Shown here piece after piece: positions 33,701 through 42,179 of a stretch of DNA of 45,814 bases. The stretch lies in assembly GCA_964478735.1 (NCBI GenBank), contig CAYZJB010000031.1, forward strand, positions 1 through 45,814, given 5' to 3'. The notes beneath the pieces were generated by a model. The model was not told the origin of the DNA. It saw nothing but the letters and a program-made list of their open reading frames with translations, and ran no database searches. The DNA comes from CAYZJB01 sp964478735 (GTDB lineage Bacteria > CLD3 > SB21). Positions within the stretch are counted from its first letter, which is position 1. Each line of letters opens with the position of its first letter. The position numbers and the translations under genes were made by a program.

Positions 33701-34105
33701 GAAGCGGTGGACGGCCTGCGTGCCGAGGTCATCGACCGATTCGGCCCGCTCCCCGTTGAAGCACATAATTTGTTCAATATGGTGACGCTAAAGATCATGG
33801 CCTCTTTCTATGGGATCGCAAAATTCCATGTTCAACCGGAGAAACTGGTTTTGGGTTTCGATGAGGTGCTCGTTACCCGACGCGATCTGGCCGACGTGTT
33901 TCAGGCCAAAGTGGGTGCGATCATGAACGTGACAAAAAACGTTCGATTGCATCAGGCAAAAAGGGAATTGGAAGTCTGGGTGGGTTACCCGGGGTACGAT
34001 CTTCAAAAGCAGTACTGGAGCGGCAAGGAACCTGACGACCGTCTTCAGTGGTCCATTGAGTTTATGAAAACCCTTCAATCCAGTGAATTGCTTCAACTTG
34101 CATAA
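30728..34105 (+). CDS. mfd: Transcription-repair coupling factor Mfd
   Basis: This protein of about 1125 aa is the ATP-driven translocase that removes stalled RNA polymerase from lesions and recruits UvrA. Domains in order are an N-terminal UvrB-like region (about 1-400, with LPFDQREIAQ and FAVRGGLVDVY), a CarD-like polymerase-interaction domain (about 427-490, LKPGDYVVHIDYGIGQYAGLE) and RecG-like helicase lobes. Walker A is CGDVGYGKTE (K585), followed by the IDEEQRFGV box, LTATPIPRTLHFSLMG and QLRGRVGRSSKQAYCYL. The C-terminal TRCF domain follows (about 960-1110). The start may be ATG at 30728 (TGATG overlap with miaB) or GTG at 30725. Length and motifs are complete. Confidence 0.98.
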   Translation: MLSRLIQDIRQRPIVQEILTSASQNGCLTVRHAYGSLPHLLTAIAARDLERPLLLIAADFDGYSKAVDDVTELSGGMGFDVLTFPDEEKLPFDQREIAQSIQSARQECFEKIAHLKCGVVVTSARALVQKLPSPAWFQSAALSLNPGASVPMDLLVNQLIELGYEREDVVDRVGSFAVRGGLVDVYLYSHDQPVRIEFFGDEIESIRIFDVVTQRSLRSVDAVTLYPRSEIQDQAENSLLDYLPNGTIALLEPALIRSQVEQFWNHAMEMAAKSGMPSSEIDAVLQNFYTSEQVGVLLSQDRRIEFSNLSQPSAELVFDLHTRESELMDGHVKRLRERLSDHRQRGWATYILCNNQAQVDRLDELLDSEQMASGVDYRIGNGELHAGFYWEREGLVVFTDHQIFGRTKRYRIHRRFRSAQALRYLKSLKPGDYVVHIDYGIGQYAGLEKMVQGEHTEECLKILYQNGDKLFVPLEHFSRVQKFSGEEAVEPKLGKLGSADWERLKAKTRRSIEDIARDLIKLYAQRRMAKGHAFSADGMMQYELEGAFEFEDTPDQAKVTAEVKQDMEAEEPMDRLVCGDVGYGKTEVAVRAAFKAVQDSKQVAILVPTTILAEQHFETFSARLRDFPVRVDVLSRFKTTAQQKIILEKLSTGQIDIMIGTHRLLSKDVRFKDLGLLIIDEEQRFGVTHKEKLRQLRAHVDTLTLTATPIPRTLHFSLMGGRDLSTINTPPQDRLPIRTELVQFDEDLIHDAIMKEIDRGGQVYFVHNRVQTIENVATLLGRIVPRARLAIIHGQMPPQRVEKVIHDFMNRQSDVLVATTIIENGIDISNVNTILIDQAQNYGVAQLYQLRGRVGRSSKQAYCYLITPPLNILSLESLKRLQAIEEFTELGSGFLIAMRDLEIRGAGNLLGAEQSGFINAIGFDLYCQILEQAVQDIRRELNVDNPPAVEPEKILDTQIRVVEDTYLPESYINVGTERIRIYQELSGMRSIEAVDGLRAEVIDRFGPLPVEAHNLFNMVTLKIMASFYGIAKFHVQPEKLVLGFDEVLVTRRDLADVFQAKVGAIMNVTKNVRLHQAKRELEVWVGYPGYDLQKQYWSGKEPDDRLQWSIEFMKTLQSSELLQLA

Positions 34106-34115
34106 AGGTGTCCCC

Positions 34116-35861
34116 ATGTCACGAGCTATTTTAGTTTGTCTGATCGTTATTGCCGCATGTTCGAAATCGACTTCCGAAAAACCGCCTGCCGGGCGCGAAA
34201 TGATCGCACGTATCAATTCGGATACGATCTTTGCGGACGACTTTAAAGCTTTTGTCGCTGCCCAAAAAGGGAGAACCATCGAGGTATCGAAAAAATCTCA
34301 TCGAGACCTTTTGCTGGACGAGCTTGTTGAAAAACGATTGATTCAACGGTTTGGGTATGATCAAAAGTACGACACGCTCACGGACGTCCGGAAGCGGGTT
34401 CGGGATCGCGAATCGGAAATGCTGTACGAGAAATTCCTTCGGCACGCCGTCATCCAGCCCGTCTTGACACGTGGCGACATCGAAGCGACGTACGACAAAA
34501 TCAAACTTGAACGGCGGATCAGTCAGATCTTCGTCGGGCACAGTCAGATCACAAGCCGTATGAGCGTGGAACATGTGATGAAAACATCTCGAAGCCGGGA
34601 TGAAGCGAAGCGGATCGCCGATTCGATACACGGCGCTGTCGTTGCCGAACCGAAAAAGTTCGCGGATCTTGCGGCAGCCTATTCGACGGATGAAAGCGGG
34701 CAATACAGCGGCGGAGACCTGGGCTATCTTCGGCTCGACCAAATCGAACCGTTGTTTCAACCCGCCATCGGAACGCTGAAGAAAGGCGAGGTGAGCGCTC
34801 CAGTAGAGGACGCTTCAGGTTTTCATATTTTTTATGTCACGGATGAACGGCCCTCTGAGGAGTTTCGTTCGTTGGACGAGCATTTACAGTACGTCACGGA
34901 TATAACGGTCAACAGCCTTTTGCGACGGCCGAATGACAACGTGCGAAAACGTTATCAGGTTGTTGAAGACAGCCTGTTTGCCCGACGGCAGGTACGCTTT
35001 CAAAACGCTGCGATTCGAGCGTTCTTGTCGCGATATCAAAAGATCGACCGGCCAAGTGAGATGACCGCCGCATTCGATTCGCTGGAATTGAATTTATCGC
35101 TGGCGACTTTCGATGGCGGGGACGTCAAGATCAAGGAAATTGTCGCGCAAATGGCCGACAACACGAATCGCGTCGCTCTGGATGAAAAACGGATGCGGGA
35201 AGGTTTACGCCGCGTGTGCCGAACGCGGCTGTTTGGCGACGCTGCCCGAGACATGGGTCTTGAATTGACGAAACAAGAAATGGCGGACGTGTCTGCTTTC
35301 GAAGCCTCCGAAGTGGTTGCATTCGCCGTTGCCCGGCATGTCAACGGTCCTGTTCGGTTTGACGACAGCGATCTTCGGAACCATTATCAGGCTAACCGTA
35401 CGCGCTTCGAGGCTCTTGATCAGGTCCGGATCAAAGAAATAGCGTCTCGCGACAAAGAAAAGATCACCGCGTACCGGACGGAGATTCAACGATCGAACAA
35501 CTTCGATGTCGTGTATGAGCGGGCAAAAACGGATTCTGCAATAACGTGCAAGGAATGGCCGATGTTGCAGGACGATAAGACAAATGAACGGATTTCTTAC
35601 GCCAATCGAAATCTGGCGATCGGACAGACCAGCGACGTTCTGACGCTTGGGAGCGATGAATTTTACATCATCAAGCTTGTCGAGAAAATCGAGGGAACGT
35701 TGCTCCCATTTGAACGCGTTAAAACACTGGTGGTTCAAGATTATGTGGACCAGACTCGTGAACGGCTGCGGCATGAATGGATAAGCGGCCTTTGGAAACA
35801 ATACGACGTCGAGGTGCGAAAAGACCTTCTCGACGACATCTACGACCTTCGTCTCAAGTGA
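34116..35861 (+). CDS. Parvulin-type peptidyl-prolyl isomerase lipoprotein (SurA/PrsA-like), 581 aa
   Basis: A lipoprotein signal (MSRAILVCLIVIAAC, lipobox IAAC, lipidated Cys15) starts at 34116, preceded by AAAGGTG. An SurA-like N-terminal helical chaperone region follows, with LLLDELVEKRLIQRFG as in SurA/PrsA. A parvulin domain (about 133-245) includes FADLAAAYSTDESGQYSGGDLGYL and PVEDASGFHIFYV. A second, degenerate parvulin-like module occupies about 428-560 (QVRIKEIASRDKE, FYIIKLVEKIEG) and lacks the GGDLG loop. It likely folds envelope proteins in the periplasm. The stop overlaps the GTG start of the CHAT gene. The anchoring membrane (inner, as in PrsA, or outer) is unclear. Confidence 0.92.
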   Translation: MSRAILVCLIVIAACSKSTSEKPPAGREMIARINSDTIFADDFKAFVAAQKGRTIEVSKKSHRDLLLDELVEKRLIQRFGYDQKYDTLTDVRKRVRDRESEMLYEKFLRHAVIQPVLTRGDIEATYDKIKLERRISQIFVGHSQITSRMSVEHVMKTSRSRDEAKRIADSIHGAVVAEPKKFADLAAAYSTDESGQYSGGDLGYLRLDQIEPLFQPAIGTLKKGEVSAPVEDASGFHIFYVTDERPSEEFRSLDEHLQYVTDITVNSLLRRPNDNVRKRYQVVEDSLFARRQVRFQNAAIRAFLSRYQKIDRPSEMTAAFDSLELNLSLATFDGGDVKIKEIVAQMADNTNRVALDEKRMREGLRRVCRTRLFGDAARDMGLELTKQEMADVSAFEASEVVAFAVARHVNGPVRFDDSDLRNHYQANRTRFEALDQVRIKEIASRDKEKITAYRTEIQRSNNFDVVYERAKTDSAITCKEWPMLQDDKTNERISYANRNLAIGQTSDVLTLGSDEFYIIKLVEKIEGTLLPFERVKTLVVQDYVDQTRERLRHEWISGLWKQYDVEVRKDLLDDIYDLRLK

Positions 35862-38197
35862 CACGCGGGTGGCTGCTGGCATGTCTTGTCACGAGCGTTT
35901 TAAACGCTCAGGAGCCGGGTTCGAATTTTATCGAGTTATGTCATCATCGTCTCTATCGGGATGTCGTCGACCGGTACGAACGCCTTGCGGCCAACCACTC
36001 GCTTCCCGATTCCATTCTGACCTGTGTGGCCAAGAGTTATTTTCATCTCGGAAATAACGTCGCTGCACTGGATTTGTATCGACACCTGGCCAAACGCGGG
36101 CATTCGTCGCCTTTCTATTTACTGGATTATGCTCTGGCGTTGACGGAAGTCGGCTCGTACGACTCTGCGTTGGCGATCCTTGCAAGGGCCCTGCCCGCGG
36201 CCTTCGAGTCGGGGGACACCGTTCTGGCCGCGCGGCTGACGAATGTACGCGGCATTGCTAAAATGAAGCAGTCTCAGTATTCCGCAGCGCTGGCCGATTT
36301 CCAAAACGCAGAGCTTCTGGCAGGTCATAATCCCACGCTGCGTTCTTTTATCCGGGCAAATCAGGGTATTGTCTTTCGAAGGATCGGCCATTTTCGAGCG
36401 GCACTGAAATGTTACCGCGAATCGTTTCGTCTGGATAGTATTGCCGGTCATCTGGACGATATGGCCAGCGGCTGGCTTAACATGGGTAACGTCTATTACG
36501 ATCTGGGCCAATTTGACGACGCCGAATCCCATTTTATCAAGGCACGTGAGGCGTATACGACGGCGGGAGACTCGGCCGGAGCGATGCTCGCCGCAGGTAA
36601 TCTCGCAGCCGTATATCAACAAACGGGGCGGTATCAAAGGGCCCGGCCACTTTTGGAAATGGCTGCCGGCTACGCGATACGCCAACAGGATCGCCTTCTG
36701 TACCTCAGCCTCATGCAGGAATTGGCCTACGGCGATATTCAACTGTCTCGTTGGGAGGAGGCGGACCGCTTGCTCGATACCCTGTGGACCGAGGCCCTTG
36801 CGTTGAACTCCGTCTTGGATGAATTTACGATCCTCATGCTGCGCGGTTCCATCAGGAAACATCAAGGGCATTTGCCGGAAGCGATCGACCTGCTAAACCT
36901 TGCCGGCGAGCTTTGCCGTTCCCATGGAATGAAAATGGAATGGAGGGTCCTTTCCGAACAGGCAACGGTCCTTGAAACGCTGGAACGGTTCGCCGATGCA
37001 GAAATCCTTTATCGAAGGGCCATTCATCAACTTGAAGACATTCGTGAAATTCATTTTCCATCCGCCGTCCTTTCGTCGTTTGTCAGCGGCAATCGGCGCG
37101 AGCCGTACCGGCGATTGACGGATTTGTTGATCCGTCAAAAACGGCATGACGACGCCTTCGACGTGATGGAATCCTATCGAGGCCGATCTTTTCAAAAACG
37201 GAAACAAGATCCATTGTCGGCCATGATTCGACTGTCGTATTTCGTATCGGACTCCGCGGTTTATGCCTTTATCGGACAGGATTCGGTTGATGTAATCCGT
37301 CTGGGCCGTTCCGAAGCGATTCGGCGCGATGTACGGCTTCATTCTTCATCCCTTCGTAATCGCCATGCCGGCGGGGCACTTTTGTCGGATGGACTTTTCA
37401 GCATTCTGGTGGCGCCGCTTTTGCCGCGGATTCCCGAAGATCGGCTCGTTGCCATCGTTCCCGACGATTTTCTGCATGGATTGATGTTCGAGTCCCTTCA
37501 CGATGGAAAACGTTACTGGATCGAGAGAAATCCAATCGTTTATGCACCGGCCGCATTTCTGGCCGACGTCGAAGCTCAGACGTTTCATCCTACCGTCGAC
37601 ACCGTTCATTTTCTGTGCCGGTCGGTCTATGAGAACGACAGCAACGATGCGCTTGAAAACCTTCCGTACCTGGACGGCGAAAAACAGCATATTCGGCAAA
37701 TGTGGTTTTCGGAAGGAGGAGACGATTCGCGGGTCACGGAGAGTCGGGCCAAGTACGTCATTGAACATGCGAACGGCCTGTTACATATCGGCGCTCACGG
37801 TATGGTCGCAGACCGACAACAGACGGCGCTCGTTTTCGCCGGAACGGACCAGGATGACGGGTTGCTTCGTGTCGACGAAGTGCGACGGCTTAAGGTACGG
37901 CCGCGTTTTGTCGTCCTGTCTGCCTGCGCAACATCGGTAGGCGCTTTGACGGGTGCAGAGGGCGTGGCCAATCTGCCAATGGCGTTTCTCGAAGCGGGAG
38001 CCCGTCAGGTTTTATCCAGCCAGTGGGCCGTCAATGATGAAGCGGCTGCCGAATTTATGGGAGCTTTTTATAGGTTCCTCTCCTTAAATCAGTCCGTTCC
38101 TCATGCCCTTCAGTCGGCAAAACTTGAGTTTTTGAAGCACCCTCGATACCGAATTCCCTTTTACTGGTCGGGGATGGCATTGTGGGTTGCAAAGTAG
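35858..38197 (+). CDS. Exported TPR-CHAT protein (caspase-like), 779 aa
   Basis: The GTG start overlaps the previous TGA and begins a signal peptide (VTRGWLLACLVTSVLNAQ). An in-frame extension to 35777 would put 27 mostly basic residues before it. TPR units fill about residues 20-400 (for example WLNMGNVYYDLGQFDDAESH and GNLAAVYQQTGRYQRAR). A CHAT domain covers about 490-779. Its caspase-like pair is intact: H643-I-G-A-H647-G and the Cys690 segment VLSACATSVG, followed by EGVANLPMAFLEAGARQVLSS and the final FYWSGMALWV. CHAT domains belong to the caspase-like clan and several are proteases, such as the Csx29/TPR-CHAT group, but most bacterial ones are uncharacterised. Here the protein is secreted, which is unlike cytosolic defence CHAT proteins, and follows a parvulin lipoprotein. 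Export and fold are secure; protease activity is inferred. Confidence 0.92.
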   Translation: MTRGWLLACLVTSVLNAQEPGSNFIELCHHRLYRDVVDRYERLAANHSLPDSILTCVAKSYFHLGNNVAALDLYRHLAKRGHSSPFYLLDYALALTEVGSYDSALAILARALPAAFESGDTVLAARLTNVRGIAKMKQSQYSAALADFQNAELLAGHNPTLRSFIRANQGIVFRRIGHFRAALKCYRESFRLDSIAGHLDDMASGWLNMGNVYYDLGQFDDAESHFIKAREAYTTAGDSAGAMLAAGNLAAVYQQTGRYQRARPLLEMAAGYAIRQQDRLLYLSLMQELAYGDIQLSRWEEADRLLDTLWTEALALNSVLDEFTILMLRGSIRKHQGHLPEAIDLLNLAGELCRSHGMKMEWRVLSEQATVLETLERFADAEILYRRAIHQLEDIREIHFPSAVLSSFVSGNRREPYRRLTDLLIRQKRHDDAFDVMESYRGRSFQKRKQDPLSAMIRLSYFVSDSAVYAFIGQDSVDVIRLGRSEAIRRDVRLHSSSLRNRHAGGALLSDGLFSILVAPLLPRIPEDRLVAIVPDDFLHGLMFESLHDGKRYWIERNPIVYAPAAFLADVEAQTFHPTVDTVHFLCRSVYENDSNDALENLPYLDGEKQHIRQMWFSEGGDDSRVTESRAKYVIEHANGLLHIGAHGMVADRQQTALVFAGTDQDDGLLRVDEVRRLKVRPRFVVLSACATSVGALTGAEGVANLPMAFLEAGARQVLSSQWAVNDEAAAEFMGAFYRFLSLNQSVPHALQSAKLEFLKHPRYRIPFYWSGMALWVAK

Positions 38198-38226
38198 TTG
38201 AATTTAGTCTTTGTAATGTTTAGACT
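38198..38226 (+). promoter_or_regulatory. Promoter for the uppS-bamA-ompH operon
   Basis: TTGAAT (38198-38203) and TAGACT (38221-38226) are 17 bases apart, starting at the base after the CHAT stop codon. TG occurs just upstream of the -10 box, as in the promoter at 27319. AGTCT (38206-38210) and AGACT (38222-38226) form a short 5-base inverted repeat around the -10 element. The leader to the TTG start would be about 18 bases. Confidence 0.55.
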
Positions 38227-38250
38227 TAAAGCCTAAAAAAGAGGACGAGA

Positions 38251-39093
38251 TTGGGCGCATCCAACGGACTTTCCCGTTTGAGGGATTATCTGACGAGAAA
38301 AAAATTATCGAAAACGGACGATGCCGCGCTTCAGGCAGCCCTTGTCCGTCACGGCAATTTGCCGCGCCACATTGCCATCATTATGGATGGAAATGGCCGC
38401 TGGGCACAAAAACGCGGGTTGCCACGCGTCGCAGGGCATAACGAAGGCGTCAAATCCGTCAAGGTCATCGTAGAAGCCTGCGGAGAACTGGGCATCGAAG
38501 TATTGACCCTTTATGCATTCAGCCAGGAGAACTGGAAACGGCCGTCGTGGGAAGTATCGGCCCTGATGAAACTCCTGATGAAAACGATTCACAGCGAACT
38601 GGATAATCTGATAGAAAAAAACGTACAGGTGCGAACGATCGGACATGTGGACATGCTTCCGCCGCAAACGCTGCGGCAAGTTCGGGAAGCCGTCGAGCGA
38701 ACGCGAACCAACACAGGACTCAAGTTGAATCTGGCCTTGAGTTACAGCGGCCGTCTGGAAATTCTCGATGCGGTCAAAAAACTGATGGCCGAAGGATTGT
38801 CGACGTCCGAACTTACGGAATCGCGTTTTTCAGAATTTCTGGAAACGGGCGGCCTGCCGGATCCCGATCTCATCATTCGTACCAGCGGCGAGTTTCGCAT
38901 CAGCAACTTCCTGCTCTGGCAGCTCGCGTACGCGGAAATTTATGTGACCGATTGCCTGTGGCCCGATTTTCGTAAACCGCAATTGTATGAGGCGATTGCC
39001 AATTTTGAAATGAGGGAACGCCGGTTCGGGAAAACCGGCGAGCAGGTCAGGATCGAGCGACGGCAGAAAGCCCATCATGCCCGGGCCCACTAA
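38251..39093 (+). CDS. uppS: Undecaprenyl diphosphate synthase
   Basis: This 280-aa cis-prenyltransferase makes the C55 lipid carrier used for peptidoglycan and LPS. The catalytic region is HIAIIMDGNGRWAQKRG with Asp46, followed by AGHNEGVKSVKVIV, LTLYAFSQENWKRP, and near the end DLIIRTSGEFRISNFLLWQ and the final LWPDF. An N-terminal extension of about 40 residues precedes the core. The start is TTG at 38251 with GAGG 6 bases upstream. No ATG or GTG start fits better before the catalytic motif. bamA follows after 46 bases. Confidence 0.97.
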   Translation: MGASNGLSRLRDYLTRKKLSKTDDAALQAALVRHGNLPRHIAIIMDGNGRWAQKRGLPRVAGHNEGVKSVKVIVEACGELGIEVLTLYAFSQENWKRPSWEVSALMKLLMKTIHSELDNLIEKNVQVRTIGHVDMLPPQTLRQVREAVERTRTNTGLKLNLALSYSGRLEILDAVKKLMAEGLSTSELTESRFSEFLETGGLPDPDLIIRTSGEFRISNFLLWQLAYAEIYVTDCLWPDFRKPQLYEAIANFEMRERRFGKTGEQVRIERRQKAHHARAH

Positions 39094-39139
39094 GTTTACA
39101 CCTAACACGCCCTTCGTATTCATGCCAAAGGTTTTATGT

Positions 39140-41488
39140 ATGCGCTTTCATTTTCTTTTAGGACTTCTTCTTTTAACCGGAACGTTGATGGCGCAGAACC
39201 GGCCTCCGCAAAAACCGAAAATCGCTTCGGTGACCGTCGAAGGGAACATCAAGTCGGATGCCGATCTTATTAAGATCGCGGCCGGATTGAACATCGGCCA
39301 GGAGATCGGTCTCGAAGACATTCAAAAAGTGATTGAAAACCTGTGGGCGATGAACGTGTTTAAAGACATTCAGGTGTACGGAACGGACGCCGAGGGCGGT
39401 CTGGCGATCACCATTGTCGTAAAAGAATATCCGCGTTTGGAAAGCCTGGAATTAAAAGGAACGGATGAAATCGATGAAAAAGACGTTCGTTCGGCCATGA
39501 ATCTTTTTGTCAACCAGACGGTCAGTCCGCAGCGTCTAAAAAGTGTAGAACAACGCGTAAAACGTTTGTATGCCACGAAGGGCTTTCTGAACGCGAAAGT
39601 GGATGTCAAATCCTACGAATCGACGACGGATACGGGTAAAGTTCTGGTCAAGGTCAATATCGAAGAAGGAGGAAAGGTCAGGATTCGCGGGATCCGATTC
39701 CACGGGAACGAGAATTTTTCAGACGGCAAACTGCGCGGCGCTTTCGACGATACCAAAGCGAAAACCGGTTTTTTCAAGTGGTTCAAAAGCGGTGATTTCG
39801 ACGAAAAAAAATATCGTGAGGATTTACGTAAACTGGTCACCTTTTATAAAAAAGAAGGGTACCGTGACATTGAGGTCTTGAAAGACAGTATCTATTACGG
39901 TAAAAAAGGGGACGACCTCTATATCGACGTCTGGGTGAGCGAAGGGGTGAAATATTATCTGGGAGACATCACGTGGACGGGCAATGCCCTGTTTTCCAAT
40001 GCCGAGTTGAACCGGGCGTTCGGTCTGGAGCGCGGCGATGTATTCAATCAGGAAAAATTCGATCGCGCCATGCAGGAACGGGTTCACGCGATGTATTACG
40101 ATCAGGGATATATTTACGCGCAGATCGTGCCGATCGAAAAGCCCGTCGCGAAAGACACGTTGGACCTGGAGTTCATCATTACGGAAAACGGTCCGGTCAC
40201 GATCCACAAAGTTGAAATCCGTGATAATACGAAGACCAAAGAAAAAGTCATTCGGCGCGAAGTGGTGGCCTTTCCCGGCGAGATCTTTTCACGGGATGCG
40301 CTGATTCGAACGCAGCGAAATCTGATGGTGCTGAACTACTTTGAAAACGTCATACCCGACATCCAGCCCATCGGACCGGACAAAGTCAACGTCATCATCA
40401 CGGTCAAAGAAAAACCGACGGACACGGCAAACCTCTCGATGGGGTACAGCGGCCAGGACGGTTTGATCGGGTCCGCGGGCGTGGCGTTCAATAATTTTCT
40501 GGGTAACGGACAGACGGTGTCCACCAATATTCAACTAGGCGGTCAAGGATATCGTGTTTTTCAGGTCGGCTTTTCGGAACCCTACTTATTTGATACCCGG
40601 ACGTCGTTCGGTGCGTCGATGTACTACACACTGGATGGAAATCGAAGGGCCCAGATCATCGGGGTGAAGAACCGGAGCTGGGGCGGTTCATTGTCGTTCG
40701 GCCGCCGGTTACGCTGGCCGGATGATTTTTTTACGGCCAACTGGTCGATCAGCTATTCCAACGCTCGTCTCCGCCCGTACGATCCGAACAATCTGTCCAC
40801 CGTTCTTACATTTGGCGATCAAAATACAGTTACGCTTGCGCAGGTGATTCAACGTGACAGCCGAGACGCCGCGGAATTTCCCCGAACCGGTTCGACCTAC
40901 ACGCTAACGACGGAATTCGGGTTTGTCAATATCGATACGGTCGGGTTTCCCAATGCAGGCCGTGTGCTCCCGAAGGACTATAACAAACATACTTTTCGTG
41001 CTCAGCATTTTATTCCGGTATTTGGCTCGTTTGTTCTGTATACCGATTTCAATATGGGCTACGTTCGCAATCTCAAGCGAAACTCTGACATAGAAGAAAT
41101 TCCGTACTTTGACAGGTTTTTCATGGGTGGTGGTGTTCTCGATATCGGATCGATCCAGTTGCGCGGTTACGGCGCCCGAAACGTCGGCCCGCAGGAGGGA
41201 GTAACCGCGGTCGGCGGATCGACGATGTTCAAATATTCCACGGAACTGAGGCTACAACTAATCCCGAACCCCACGATGTACATCCTGGGCTTTGCCGAAG
41301 GCGGCAACGTGTTCCGTTCCATTTCAAACACCGATCCGTTTCAGGTCAAACGTTCCGTTGGATACGGATTCCGTCTCTTTATGCCGCTGGTGGGCATGAT
41401 CGGACTCGACGTGGGATACGGGCTCGATAAACAAAATAAAAAATCCAATTATCCACGCATTCATTTTCAATTCGGACAACAATTCTGA
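39140..41488 (+). CDS. bamA: Outer membrane protein assembly factor BamA
   Basis: This 782-aa Omp85-family protein inserts beta-barrel proteins into the outer membrane. The start at 39140 has AAAGG 8 bases upstream and begins a standard signal peptide (MRFHFLLGLLLLTGTLMAQ). Upstream ATG codons at 39122 and 39077 are less suitable. Five POTRA domains occupy about residues 25-425, with the repeat IRFHGNENFSDGKLRGAF typical of POTRA3. A 16-strand barrel from about 430 to the end carries the loop-6 signature RGYGARNVGP and the C-terminal FQFGQQF, ending in the expected aromatic residue. The ompH genes that follow are its usual neighbours. Confidence 0.97.
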   Translation: MRFHFLLGLLLLTGTLMAQNRPPQKPKIASVTVEGNIKSDADLIKIAAGLNIGQEIGLEDIQKVIENLWAMNVFKDIQVYGTDAEGGLAITIVVKEYPRLESLELKGTDEIDEKDVRSAMNLFVNQTVSPQRLKSVEQRVKRLYATKGFLNAKVDVKSYESTTDTGKVLVKVNIEEGGKVRIRGIRFHGNENFSDGKLRGAFDDTKAKTGFFKWFKSGDFDEKKYREDLRKLVTFYKKEGYRDIEVLKDSIYYGKKGDDLYIDVWVSEGVKYYLGDITWTGNALFSNAELNRAFGLERGDVFNQEKFDRAMQERVHAMYYDQGYIYAQIVPIEKPVAKDTLDLEFIITENGPVTIHKVEIRDNTKTKEKVIRREVVAFPGEIFSRDALIRTQRNLMVLNYFENVIPDIQPIGPDKVNVIITVKEKPTDTANLSMGYSGQDGLIGSAGVAFNNFLGNGQTVSTNIQLGGQGYRVFQVGFSEPYLFDTRTSFGASMYYTLDGNRRAQIIGVKNRSWGGSLSFGRRLRWPDDFFTANWSISYSNARLRPYDPNNLSTVLTFGDQNTVTLAQVIQRDSRDAAEFPRTGSTYTLTTEFGFVNIDTVGFPNAGRVLPKDYNKHTFRAQHFIPVFGSFVLYTDFNMGYVRNLKRNSDIEEIPYFDRFFMGGGVLDIGSIQLRGYGARNVGPQEGVTAVGGSTMFKYSTELRLQLIPNPTMYILGFAEGGNVFRSISNTDPFQVKRSVGYGFRLFMPLVGMIGLDVGYGLDKQNKKSNYPRIHFQFGQQF

Positions 41489-42156
41489 TGACAATACGAT
41501 CTTTCCTTTTGCTGTCTGTTGCCGCGGTGCCCGCAATGTCCCAGGGCAAAATCGGGTACGTCGATTTTCAGTACATTCTTTCCCAGGTACAGGCGGCGAC
41601 CGACGTTCAAAGCGAACTGCAGCGGCTTGCGGCGGAGTGGACGGACGAAGTCGAATCGTTACAGGACAGCCTGGCCACGATGGAGAAAGACATGGAAACC
41701 ATCAGCCTCGCGCTGTCGAAATCGTCGCGCGATATGCTTGAAAAAAACATTACGGAACGCCGGCAGCGGATCGCCGCGCTGCGTGAGAAACGCTTCAGTC
41801 CCGTCAACGGCGACCTGTATAAAAAACAACAGGAGCTTCTGCAGCCCGTCATCGACAAGATCAAAAAAGCTATCGACAACGTCAGAATCCGGCAGAAGTA
41901 CGACGTGCTGTTCGATATTTCAGCCGGTAATCCGGTTTCCATCGACAAAAAACTGGATCTGACCGTCGCCGTCATCGATGAACTTCCCGCGGTCGGTTTG
42001 ACCGTACGGACCACGCAAATTCAACAGCAGGAGCGAATCAATCAGGAAGAACGGGTCAGTCAGCGCGGCCGTACGCAGGGCGGGCAAAAAACCGGGAAGG
42101 AGGAATCGAAGAAAAAAGAAAGCCAGGTAGAAACCAAAGAAGAGATCGATAATTAA
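41488..42156 (+). CDS. OmpH/Skp-family periplasmic chaperone with charged C-terminal tail, 222 aa
   Basis: The start overlaps the bamA stop by one base (TGATG). A signal peptide (MTIRSFLLLSVAAVPAMSQ) leads to the OmpH motif KIGYVDFQYILSQV and a long helical hairpin: WTDEVESLQDSLATMEKDME outward, then KKQQELLQPVIDKIKKAIDN back, ending in the small beta body (YDVLFDISAGNPVSI). Skp-type chaperones trap unfolded outer-membrane proteins on the way to BamA. A low-complexity Gln/Glu/Lys-rich tail of about 45 residues after position 175 is extra compared with classical Skp and with the next paralogue. Confidence 0.92.
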   Translation: MTIRSFLLLSVAAVPAMSQGKIGYVDFQYILSQVQAATDVQSELQRLAAEWTDEVESLQDSLATMEKDMETISLALSKSSRDMLEKNITERRQRIAALREKRFSPVNGDLYKKQQELLQPVIDKIKKAIDNVRIRQKYDVLFDISAGNPVSIDKKLDLTVAVIDELPAVGLTVRTTQIQQQERINQEERVSQRGRTQGGQKTGKEESKKKESQVETKEEIDN

Positions 42157-42179
42157 TCATTATAGTAAGGAGATTCATC

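Noticed and set aside
35777..35857. Upstream extension of the CHAT gene
   Set aside because: It would overlap the parvulin gene by 85 bases and bury the signal peptide behind 27 mostly basic residues. The GTGA overlap at 35858 fits the style of the operon.
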